Source of the DNA: Lacihabitans soyangensis
GTDB lineage: Bacteria > Bacteroidota > Bacteroidia > Cytophagales > Spirosomataceae
Direction of reading: 5' to 3'
NCBI RefSeq assembly: GCF_024343775.1
Contig: NZ_RJUF01000010.1
Coordinates: 17,844 to 81,843 of the forward strand
Length of the DNA: 64,000 bases
In this document: positions 55,659-63,264 of the stretch, in pieces
Layout of the letters: each line of letters begins with the position of its first letter
How positions within the stretch are numbered: the first letter of the stretch is position 1
The notes under the pieces: generated by a model
What the model was told of the DNA's origin: nothing
The model's database searches: none
What the model saw: only the letters and a program-made list of their open reading frames with translations
Position numbers and translations under genes: made by a program

Positions 55659-56810
55659 TTAACCCTTCATTTCTTTCATCAAATCCATGAGCACATCTAT
55701 CCATTTTTCGGTGAGTTCTCGTTTTGGGTTGGTGTCCCAACTTCCGTCTATGCCGTTGCCTCCCAAATAGATGCCGTCTTTTCTGGTAATAAAATATGCA
55801 CCCTTTGTCGCTAATTTATAATTGACCTCATTTTGTGGAATCAAACAAGCCAGTTGACCCGAAATGGGCATTAATTCTTCGTCATTAAAAACACTTTTGG
55901 CACCCAGCCCCATGCAGTTTACCACTACCTTTTCGGGTAAAGCGTCTATATCTTCCAAAGTTTTGATGTCATGTATTTTCAACTTGCCTCCTCTAAGCAG
56001 GAAGTTGTTCAGGTGAAAATTGAGATAACTCGGAATATTAAAAATCATGTTGCTCCTTTTTCTTACATAATCGGCCTTAAAGGGATGGTTTTTCTTGTCC
56101 ATTAACACCCATTCAGGTGCCAAGCCTTCTAAATGAAAGATTTCTCCGCCTCCATTTCCGTCTGTGGTGTTGGGTATCGATTTATGCACTACGTAGTCGT
56201 CGCACCAACTCACTATATCTTCCATACCCAATAGCATCTGTAATCTACGAAATGAAAATCTGGTGGCTTCTTCCCATTTTTTTTCGAATTCTGGTGTAGA
56301 TTTAGACTTATCACAAACCCTCGATGCGGGCGACCAAGTTCCGGTGGCGAGATTTGAAGTAATGTTGGGCGGTACGTCTTTGGTATAGATGGTTACCTCG
56401 TATCCACTTTCTTGGAGTAAAGTTGCGGTGGCTATTCCCACCGTTCCGGCTCCCAAAAGGGCGATTTTTTTGTCGGGTTGTTCCATTACCAGTTTTCTGG
56501 CTAGGTGTCCAGTTCCCCATGACAAGGACCAGCCGCTTCCACCGTGGCCATAATTGTGCACGATGGTTTTATTGCCCAATATCTGTTTTTCAATTCTTGG
56601 TCCAGACGCTCTGAATGGTCGCAAACCCACGGTTTCTTTTATGATTCGGTCTTTTGAGAGCTTGAGTTTCGGTATAAATTGGTAACCTCTGTTAATATTG
56701 TAATTTTTGTCTCCATAAAGTATGGGACCTGTTGCACAAGAGGTGAGTAATTGGCTCGAAATGGCTGCACTGCCCAATGCAGCATTGATAAAAAAGTCTC
56801 TTCTTTTCAT
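55659..56810 (-). CDS. Circularly permuted D-amino-acid-oxidase-like FAD protein
   Basis: The 383-residue protein has a twin-arginine-like and lipobox N-terminus (MKRRDFFINAALGS, LLTSC). The DAO parts appear in shuffled order. GLRPFR (62-67) and HNYGHGGSGWSLSWG (85-99), which close normal D-amino-acid oxidases, come first. They are followed by the Rossmann GAGTVG (120-125), which normally opens the protein, then SNLATGTWSP (152-161), VVVNCMGLGA (295-304), the GQL at 318-320, and YFITRKDGIYLGG (339-351). The substrate Arg lies in the GLRPFR segment. It likely oxidises an amine or amino acid outside the cytoplasm; substrate unknown. It diverges from ridA. Confidence 0.88.
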   Translation of the reverse strand: MKRRDFFINAALGSAAISSQLLTSCATGPILYGDKNYNINRGYQFIPKLKLSKDRIIKETVGLRPFRASGPRIEKQILGNKTIVHNYGHGGSGWSLSWGTGHLARKLVMEQPDKKIALLGAGTVGIATATLLQESGYEVTIYTKDVPPNITSNLATGTWSPASRVCDKSKSTPEFEKKWEEATRFSFRRLQMLLGMEDIVSWCDDYVVHKSIPNTTDGNGGGEIFHLEGLAPEWVLMDKKNHPFKADYVRKRSNMIFNIPSYLNFHLNNFLLRGGKLKIHDIKTLEDIDALPEKVVVNCMGLGAKSVFNDEELMPISGQLACLIPQNEVNYKLATKGAYFITRKDGIYLGGNGIDGSWDTNPKRELTEKWIDVLMDLMKEMKG

Positions 56811-56949
56811 AATTTATTCTTTGGTTAGTTTGAATGTATTTCAAATTAGTGTGAAAATTCTTGTTTTCGAAATTTTAAAATACTATTTTAATCTTCTGAT
56901 TATAAACTATTTATAATTTATTTGAAAAGAAAAACTAAATATCAATATA

Positions 56950-57444
56950 ATGCAAAAAGACAAAGTGTTTAATCTGTTTCTGTCAGTGATTTTACTAATT
57001 TTGACAAAAGAAATTTCTGCCCAAAAGGTAGAGTTAATTGGGCCAGAGAGCAGTATCATCTCCAATGCAGCTATAATTCCTGAGGGGAAGAAACTTTATT
57101 TTTCGAGTGGGCTGACGGCCTCTGCCCTAAATGCCAGTTTGCCAGAGGGGGATTATGCCAAATATGGAGACACCAAAGCCCAGGCCTTGTCAATTTTAGA
57201 AAAATTTAAAACTTCCTTGGCTGAAAAAGGACTAAAAATGGCAGATGTATTTTCTATGAGGGTTTATCTCACACCAGATGTGAAGACGGGTGCTTATGAT
57301 TTTGATGGATGGAATGCGGCCTATAAACAGTATTTTGGTACAACGGAAAATCCTAATAAACCAGTCAGAGCGACCTTGGGTGTTTCGGCTCTGGTGAACA
57401 GATTTAAGTTTATAGAGATAGAAATAGTGGCTGCTTATCCTTGA
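56950..57444 (+). CDS. Exported RidA-family protein
   Basis: RidA proteins hydrolyse reactive imine and enamine intermediates to ammonia and a keto acid. The 164-residue protein has a signal peptide (MQKDKVFNLFLSVILLILTK, cut near ISAQ), so it should act in the periplasm. The core shows FSSGLTASALNA, LSILEKFKTSLAEKGLKMADV core LEKFKTSLAEKGLKMADV, MRVYLTPDV and PVRATLGVSALVN with the conserved Arg, ending IEIEIVAAYP. It is divergent to the amino-acid-oxidase-like gene, whose product would make an imine. This suggests they work in sequence. Confidence 0.9.
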   Translation: MQKDKVFNLFLSVILLILTKEISAQKVELIGPESSIISNAAIIPEGKKLYFSSGLTASALNASLPEGDYAKYGDTKAQALSILEKFKTSLAEKGLKMADVFSMRVYLTPDVKTGAYDFDGWNAAYKQYFGTTENPNKPVRATLGVSALVNRFKFIEIEIVAAYP

Positions 57445-57453
57445 TAATCAGCA

Positions 57454-58539
57454 TTATTTTTCTGCCGGTAAAGAATCTATCCAGTCAGAAATGAGTTTGA
57501 CGCCCTCTTTGTGAACACTCACACGGCCAATTTCGGGCATCATAATGCCAGGATGCGTGCTGTTCATGCGGTAAGTAAGGATAGATTCTGAGCTTTTTCC
57601 TGAATAAATATCGTATTTGAACGTTCCAGCCCCGATTCCCGCAGCCACTGGTGATTTTTTTACTCCCCAGTGATAAGGGTCGGTTTCTTCGAAATTGAGC
57701 CTTAAACCCGAACTAGCCGCCGGACCGTAGGTACTGTGGCAATGGCCGCAATTAACATCCAGATAAGACCTCGCTTTGGTATCCAGATTGGCTGACGCAT
57801 CGTTGATAGATTTTAGTCCATTTATTTTGCTTTTATCAGGCAAACTACTCAAATAGCCTACTTCCACCCATTTATCCAGCTGATTTTTCTTTTCTGAGCC
57901 ATAGCTTATTTCGTGATTGAGCTGTTTGGTTTTTGGGCCAATTGGACTAAAGGTACCGTTTCGGTTATGGCAGCTTTTGCACTGGTTTTTATTCGGCATA
58001 GCGTATTTTATACTATGCATTTCTCCTTTTTCGTCTTTCCACGAAACAGGAATCACTCCGCCTATGGACTTGTAGTCAGCATCTTGTTGGTCGTCTGCCC
58101 ATTTGTAAGGAAAGGCCTCCCATTTGTTGTCCTTTTTAACTAAAAGCCTGGTTTCTAAGATTCTTTTATTTCCTTTTGGCTTAGAAAAGTCTGCGGGGTA
58201 ATAAAAGTTTTTGACAATAATGGTGTGTTCAGGGAAGTCAAGTGGTTTATCTTGGTCATTGATGTCAAAGTTAGCCCTTGATCCTTTAGGCATCCACACA
58301 AAGCGACTTTTATGAGCATAGTCTGTAAATAGTGATGCTGCTGGTTCATACAATAAAACCCCTTCGTTGGCTTCCAAATTGGCTAAATCACCTTTGAAAA
58401 AACCATATTCCGAGAGTTTTTTATAGGGCAACTTTTCAAAGTCTATTTCAGAAGGTATTTTACTTTGTTTCATCTTAAAACAGGAAACTCCAATCCAGAT
58501 GAACAAGGCAAAAATGGTAAGTTTTTTTACAGAATTCAT
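57454..58539 (-). CDS. SO2930-type diheme c-type cytochrome protein
   Basis: The 361-residue protein has a signal peptide, perhaps a lipoprotein one (WIGVSC). It contains two heme motifs, CKSCH (near residue 187) and CGHCH (near 262), with LETRLLVKKDNKWEAFPYKWADDQQDAD core WEAFPYKWADDQQDAD, and a closing LTYRMNSTHPGIMMPEIGRV core MNSTHPGIMMPEIGR. This is the SO2930/HNE_0200 family, which is regularly coded next to a parallel beta-helix protein, as here (gene 58545-59816, 5 bases upstream). Function unknown. It is convergent with ridA. Confidence 0.87.
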   Translation of the reverse strand: MNSVKKLTIFALFIWIGVSCFKMKQSKIPSEIDFEKLPYKKLSEYGFFKGDLANLEANEGVLLYEPAASLFTDYAHKSRFVWMPKGSRANFDINDQDKPLDFPEHTIIVKNFYYPADFSKPKGNKRILETRLLVKKDNKWEAFPYKWADDQQDADYKSIGGVIPVSWKDEKGEMHSIKYAMPNKNQCKSCHNRNGTFSPIGPKTKQLNHEISYGSEKKNQLDKWVEVGYLSSLPDKSKINGLKSINDASANLDTKARSYLDVNCGHCHSTYGPAASSGLRLNFEETDPYHWGVKKSPVAAGIGAGTFKYDIYSGKSSESILTYRMNSTHPGIMMPEIGRVSVHKEGVKLISDWIDSLPAEK

Positions 58540-58544
58540 AAATT

Positions 58545-59816
58545 TCAGATACCTTTTACATCCGTTTTTACTTCAACTTTGCATTTGTTGAAATTTTCCA
58601 AATCGCTTACTACTGCTATGTCCATGATACCTCCTTTGTCAGGAATCACGAATCTTGTAAAGCGAAAATCAGTCGATTTTTCGCTTATACAGATATTCAT
58701 TGGGTTTTTGGTGGGGTCTTTACCTACTTTCTCATCTATGATTCCGTCATATATTAAATCTTGTGGTTTGCGACACTTGGCTGTTATGAGTTTTCCAAAA
58801 TCTTTGGACATATCAGGAATAGCCATTTTACGTTCGAAAGTGTTGTCATGAAAGTAAATATCACTTGAGTAAGGCGACCAGCCCGGGTGGTTGGGTACTT
58901 TGAGTTCGGTGATTTGATAATCCAGAATGGCTACACCGGTGGTTTTGTGGTTAATGATTTGGTTTTCATATACTTCCACATTTTTTCCAGCCATGATAAT
59001 TACACCGCTTCCAGGAGGAATCATCGTGATGGGATTGCCATTTTCCGAAGCAACACCTTGTGCAAAATTGTCGTGATTGTTATCTTTTATTAGGTTTTTA
59101 TACACTTTGGTATTTACTCCAAATGCCTTTGGAAGACCTGGAAGATTGAAAACCAGAATCCCTGAAGTGTTGTTAATTGCTCTGTTGTTGTATACCTCGG
59201 CATTATCGGAGTTTTCGATTTCTATTCCAGCCACATTCTCAAAAACATAGTTGTTTCTAACGATTATGTTCTCAGATTGTCCTACATATATGCCTGCGTC
59301 GCGAGAGTGCGATACCTCACATTCCTCTATCAAAACATTCTTACATTGAACCGGATAAATACCATAGGTTCCACTTTTCGCTAGGTCAGAATGTGTCCAG
59401 GTAGTATTTACTCTTCTGAAGGTTAGGCCAGTACACTTTTGTGTTTTTATGTCATCTCCAGGTGCATCCATCACCGTAAAATCTTCCAATGTTATATTAT
59501 TTCCTGCTATTTTCATGCCCTCACCACCTGTACTGAGGTTTTTGAAAGATATTACCGTTTTATACATTCCAGCACCTTTCACGGTAATATTGTTCAAGCT
59601 ATCAAGGATAAGTTGCGTGTTCATATCATAAAAACCTTCAGGGATTTCTATGACGTCGCCATCTTTAGCGTCAATGAATTGGGTTAACAAGGTTTCTATA
59701 TCAGCTTCGGAGGCTTTCTTTAAACTGGTTATGTCAAGTTTCGAGCTGGTCTTTTCACTCGAATTACAGGAAACCAAAAGAAAAGAGAAGAGAGCTGCAA
59801 TAAGTAAATTTTTCAT
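58545..59816 (-). CDS. Right-handed parallel beta-helix lipoprotein, SO2930 partner
   Basis: The 423-residue protein has a lipoprotein signal (MKNLLIAALFSFLLVSC). The body is a run of beta-helix coils: VIEIPEGFYDMNTQLIL, ITVKGAGMYKTVISF, MKIAGNNITLEDFTVMDAPGDDIKT core ITLEDFTVMDAPGDD, VLIEECEVSHSRDAGIYVG, IIVRNNYVFENVAGIEIENSDNAEVYNNR core NVAGIEIENSDNAEVYNNR, and so on. The pattern matches the TIGR03805-like family paired with the diheme cytochrome. The fold is usual for polysaccharide lyases and hydrolases, but no active-site residue set is recognised. The longer start at 59846 is rejected because the lipobox starts at 59816. Confidence 0.87.
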   Translation of the reverse strand: MKNLLIAALFSFLLVSCNSSEKTSSKLDITSLKKASEADIETLLTQFIDAKDGDVIEIPEGFYDMNTQLILDSLNNITVKGAGMYKTVISFKNLSTGGEGMKIAGNNITLEDFTVMDAPGDDIKTQKCTGLTFRRVNTTWTHSDLAKSGTYGIYPVQCKNVLIEECEVSHSRDAGIYVGQSENIIVRNNYVFENVAGIEIENSDNAEVYNNRAINNTSGILVFNLPGLPKAFGVNTKVYKNLIKDNNHDNFAQGVASENGNPITMIPPGSGVIIMAGKNVEVYENQIINHKTTGVAILDYQITELKVPNHPGWSPYSSDIYFHDNTFERKMAIPDMSKDFGKLITAKCRKPQDLIYDGIIDEKVGKDPTKNPMNICISEKSTDFRFTRFVIPDKGGIMDIAVVSDLENFNKCKVEVKTDVKGI

Positions 59817-59890
59817 TTTGAGAGGGGTTAAATAGAAATCGCACAAATCTATTTCAAAAATTACTTATTTAATATTGACATAAGTCAAAA

Positions 59891-60472
59891 TTAGGACTTT
59901 TTGGCTCTGATTCGGCTTAAAGTTTCGTTTGAAACGCCCAAATAGCTGGCAATGTAGTGAAGTGGAACCCTGTTGTAAATCCACATTCTATCCTTCTGAA
60001 GTTTTTCAAAACGCTCATTAGCAGTGAGATAGTGAAAGTCATAATGGTATGTTTCGGTGCTCAAGAGATATTTCTCAGTTACTATTCTACCCATTCGCTC
60101 TAAGGTATGAAATTTGGCATAAAGCTCATCTAAAGCAGGTTTCTCAATATAAAAACCCTTGGAGTCTTCTAATGCCTGAAGGCCTGTGTGGCTTCCTTTG
60201 GAGTAAACTAAACTGGACAAAGAGACAACTATATCTCCTTCGAATCCGAACCAAACCGTGATTTCTTTCTGATCTTTGTCAAGTATAAACTCTCTGATGG
60301 CTCCCTGCATCAAAAAATAAATTTTATCGCATACATCACCTTTTTTCAGAAGAAATTCTCTTTTTTTAGCAGTAAATGGGGTTAGGCACGAGGAAATCGC
60401 CTCTTCCTCGGTTTTGCCGAAAGGAAAAATGGCTTTGAGATTGTCAATCAGTTGGTTTTTGGCTGTTTCCAG
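59891..60472 (-). CDS. Crp/Fnr-family regulator with odd 5' end
   Basis: Reading the minus strand upstream of the ATG at 60310 shows that the cNMP-binding domain continues: KKREFLLKKGDVCDKIYFL precedes MQGAIREF. The frame stays open to a TAA at 60473-60475; codons 60470-60472 (CTG) follow it. An ATG at 60482-60484 is in frame, but gives only ATG-ACC-AAA-TAA. From CTG the product is 193 residues, a normal length: cNMP-like domain, then the helix-turn-helix HYIASYLGVSNETLSRIRAKK at the end. Start by CTG or reinitiation, or a nonsense mutation, are all possible. It lies next to the beta-helix gene. Confidence 0.75.
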   Translation of the reverse strand: METAKNQLIDNLKAIFPFGKTEEEAISSCLTPFTAKKREFLLKKGDVCDKIYFLMQGAIREFILDKDQKEITVWFGFEGDIVVSLSSLVYSKGSHTGLQALEDSKGFYIEKPALDELYAKFHTLERMGRIVTEKYLLSTETYHYDFHYLTANERFEKLQKDRMWIYNRVPLHYIASYLGVSNETLSRIRAKKS

Positions 60473-60529
60473 TTATTTGGTCATTTATTTGATTTCAATA
60501 TAGAAACATTTTTTGAGAAAAATGTAATT

Positions 60530-61549
60530 TTATCTACCAAAAAACTCAATGACGGCTTGTTGTCCAGCAGTCATCATCATTTGTTTTTCATGGTCAGGTA
60601 CTTTTCTAACTCGGGCACTCAATCCGTTGTCGTTTATATAGATAGTTCTTTCTAAGTCCCTTACGTTTGGGGCGTTTACATTTCGCATCATGAGACCGCC
60701 CAAAGCATCCATGTAGGAATTCAAATCACTTATGTTTTGCGTGGCGGCACCATCTTTTTTTGCCATCAGGTGGTCTATTTGAACACATTTTTCAAGTCTA
60801 AGTCCGATGGTTTGTTCATTAAAAATCTCATCTTCACCAGTACTATTGACATATTTTGCTTTATCAAAAATATCAATCGGGTAGTTGAGCATCAGCCCTC
60901 CATCAACAAAAAGGCTGCATTTTTTGTTGTTTGATGGCTCTTCATAAACAGTGCCTTCTTCATCAATCCAAATGCTTTTGTAGTAAAGAGGAATAGACAT
61001 AGAAATTCTTACCGCATCAGCTATTCGCATTTTCGGGTAAGTTTCGTGAGAAAAAACAACCAAGGTTTGGTCAGTGAGGTTAGTTCCAGTCACATATAAA
61101 TCTCGAAAAGGTGTAGCTTCGGCTAAACGGTGAAGCTCCTCAAATGTCAGATTGGCATTTCCAGTTCTTTGGAATATCACATTTTCCATTGTTTTCAAAA
61201 AGCTTTCTCCTTTGAACCAACCGTATTCTTTGAATAGCCTTTTGGTGCCTTTTGCCACAAAACCATCATCATTGAAGGTTTCTATTGGAGTTTGATTTAC
61301 GATTTCTATGATTTCCTTTGGCGAATAACCCACTGATAATAAGCACGCTTGAATAGCTCCGGCAGAAGTTCCAGCTACTCGAGTAATGTTTTGTAAAATA
61401 CCTTTTTTCTCAAGTTCTAAAAGTGCTCCACCGTAGGCAATTCCTTTTATTCCACCACCTTCCATCACGAGATTTCGATAGGTGGTTTTTTGGGAAATGG
61501 AGGTTTTAAATATTAAAAGTGTTAGAAAAAATGTGATGATTATTTTCAT
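60530..61549 (-). CDS. Exported patatin-like phospholipase
   Basis: Counted from ATG 61549 the protein has 339 residues with a signal peptide (MKIIITFFLTLLIFKTSISQ). The patatin fold shows the oxyanion GGGIKG (31-36), the nucleophile Ser62 in GTSAG (60-64) and the catalytic Asp in FVDGGLMLNYP (near 211), so the dyad is complete. Patatins hydrolyse lipid acyl esters. The barrel of PlpD-type autotransporters is absent; the protein ends soon after the catalytic domain. The longer frame to 61612 is not needed. Single gene, divergent from the glycosyltransferase. Confidence 0.9.
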   Translation of the reverse strand: MKIIITFFLTLLIFKTSISQKTTYRNLVMEGGGIKGIAYGGALLELEKKGILQNITRVAGTSAGAIQACLLSVGYSPKEIIEIVNQTPIETFNDDGFVAKGTKRLFKEYGWFKGESFLKTMENVIFQRTGNANLTFEELHRLAEATPFRDLYVTGTNLTDQTLVVFSHETYPKMRIADAVRISMSIPLYYKSIWIDEEGTVYEEPSNNKKCSLFVDGGLMLNYPIDIFDKAKYVNSTGEDEIFNEQTIGLRLEKCVQIDHLMAKKDGAATQNISDLNSYMDALGGLMMRNVNAPNVRDLERTIYINDNGLSARVRKVPDHEKQMMMTAGQQAVIEFFGR

Positions 61550-61642
61550 TATAAGTGATCCTGATGATAAAAAAACAACTTCAGGAATTGCTAAATATTG
61601 TTTAAATGCCACGGATTAATGCCAAAAAGATCAAATTAGTGG

Positions 61643-61650
61643 TATTTTTG
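61643..61650 (+). promoter_or_regulatory. Candidate -7 box (TATTTTTG) of the glycosyltransferase gene
   Basis: TATTTTTG fits TAnnTTTG and is 23 bases ahead of the ATG at 61674. No -33 TTG at normal spacing was found. Confidence 0.35.
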
Positions 61651-61673
61651 CATAGGCAAATAAACCGCCAAAA

Positions 61674-62423
61674 ATGAAATTTAGTATCATTACAGTTTGC
61701 TATAATAGCATAAATACCATTGAGCACACCATTCAGAGTGTTTTAAATCAGACCTTTACGGATTTTGAATATATTGTGGTTGATGGTGGTTCGAAAGACG
61801 GCACTGTGGAGGTTTTGGAGAAATATAAAGATAGAATTAGATATATTTCTGAGAAGGATAAGGGGATTTATGATGCCATGAATAAAGGGCTCAAAATGGC
61901 TGAAGGCGAGATCATAGGTATGATTGGTTCGGATGACTTTTACCCTTCAAATGATGTTTTGGAAGCGGTTTCAGCTGGTTTTGATACCTATAAAACTGAC
62001 GCCATTTATGGAGATAAGCAGTTTGTAAACCCCGACAATATTGATAAAATAGTGCGTTATTGGACGGTTGGTGAATACAAAAAAGAGTACTGGCTCAAAG
62101 GCTTTATGCCACCACATCTTTCGTTTTACGTTAAAAAATCATGTTATGAAAAGTTCGGAAATTACCGTACGGACTTTACCTGTTCGGCAGATTATGAGTT
62201 GATGTTGAGGATGTTGTACAAAAACAACGTTTCGGCCCATTATATTCCCAAAGTATTGATGACCATGAGAAATGGTGGGACAAGCACTGCCTCTTGGAAA
62301 CACAGATGGGTGGCCAATCAAGAGGATAGAAAAGCATGGAAAGTGAACGGACTCACACCTAAGTGGTATACACTTTGGTGGAAACCATTGTCTAAGATTG
62401 TTCAGCTTTTTAGGGATAAATAA
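61674..62423 (+). CDS. Family 2 glycosyltransferase
   Basis: The 249-residue protein has the GT-A fold of GT2: FSIITVCYNSINTIEHTIQSV core SIITVCYNSINTIEHTIQS (N-terminus), DFEYIVVDGGSKDGT (about residues 33-47), MNKGLKMAEGEIIGMIGSDDFY core AEGEIIGMIGSDDFY with the metal-binding GSDD, and an acceptor side with FMPPHLSFYVKKSCYEKFG. It resembles WcaA-like transferases of surface polysaccharides. No membrane helix is seen. It is followed by the formyltransferase-like gene after 39 bases, so the two may modify the same surface sugar. Confidence 0.9.
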   Translation: MKFSIITVCYNSINTIEHTIQSVLNQTFTDFEYIVVDGGSKDGTVEVLEKYKDRIRYISEKDKGIYDAMNKGLKMAEGEIIGMIGSDDFYPSNDVLEAVSAGFDTYKTDAIYGDKQFVNPDNIDKIVRYWTVGEYKKEYWLKGFMPPHLSFYVKKSCYEKFGNYRTDFTCSADYELMLRMLYKNNVSAHYIPKVLMTMRNGGTSTASWKHRWVANQEDRKAWKVNGLTPKWYTLWWKPLSKIVQLFRDK

Positions 62424-62462
62424 TTTTTTAATTTTTTTTAACCAATTTAGAATTTCTAAATA

Positions 62463-63227
62463 ATGAGAATAGTAATACTGACACAAGACGATCCATTTTA
62501 TCTAGGGAAAAACATTGATTTTTTAGTTAAAAACATGCCAAGCTATGCTCAAATAGTAGGAACTGTACTCTTTGAAGTTTCACCATTTGGCAAAAGGGAG
62601 ACGTTTTTTGAGAAAATGAAAAAGACTTACGATATATTTGGTCTTAAGTTTTTCGCATATTACAGTTACAAGTTTATCAAATCAAAATTCGATTCAGGTA
62701 ATTCTGTGGCCAAAGTATTGCGTAAGTACGATATTCCTCTTATTCAGATTGAAGGTGGAATAAACAATAAAGAAAATAGAGAAATTCTTAAAACTTATCA
62801 ACCCGACTTATTGGTATCTATAGGTGGAAATCAGATTTTTAAAAGACCTTTATTGGACTTGGCAACTTATGGATGTGTAAACCTTCATACTGCCCTTTTA
62901 CCCAAATACAGAGGTTTGATGCCTTCGTTTTGGGTATTGAAAAACAACGAGAAATACACTGGTGTTTCCGTGTTCTTTGTTGACGAAGGTATAGATTCTG
63001 GTCCTATTTTGGTACAGAAAAAAGTAGAAATTGGGGATAGAAGTCAAGAAGAATTGATAAATCATACAAAGCAAATTGGTATGGAATGTATCATAGAGTC
63101 CGTGGAATTGATACAGAAGGGCGGTTTTAAATTAATTCCTAATCCAGCAGAGGAAATGACCTATTTCAGTTTTCCGACCAGAAAAGATGTGAACGAGTTT
63201 TACAAAGCTGGAAAACGTTTTTTTTAA
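62463..63227 (+). CDS. Formyltransferase-fold protein, possibly sugar N-formyltransferase
   Basis: The 254-residue protein has the catalytic core of the Fmt/PurN-like formyltransferases: N140 and H142 in CVNLHTALLPKYRG and D178 in DEGIDSGPIL, with the same 36-residue His-Asp spacing as Fmt. The N-terminus (about 1-120) is Rossmann-like. It lacks the tRNA-binding C-terminal domain, so a methionyl-tRNA role is unlikely. Placement after a surface-type GT2 suggests N-formylation of an amino sugar. Start at ATG 62463 is unambiguous. The ISL3 element lies just downstream. Confidence 0.82.
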   Translation: MRIVILTQDDPFYLGKNIDFLVKNMPSYAQIVGTVLFEVSPFGKRETFFEKMKKTYDIFGLKFFAYYSYKFIKSKFDSGNSVAKVLRKYDIPLIQIEGGINNKENREILKTYQPDLLVSIGGNQIFKRPLLDLATYGCVNLHTALLPKYRGLMPSFWVLKNNEKYTGVSVFFVDEGIDSGPILVQKKVEIGDRSQEELINHTKQIGMECIIESVELIQKGGFKLIPNPAEEMTYFSFPTRKDVNEFYKAGKRFF

Positions 63228-63264
63228 TTAATGACCAAAAAAATAGAATTCAAATAATTATTTA

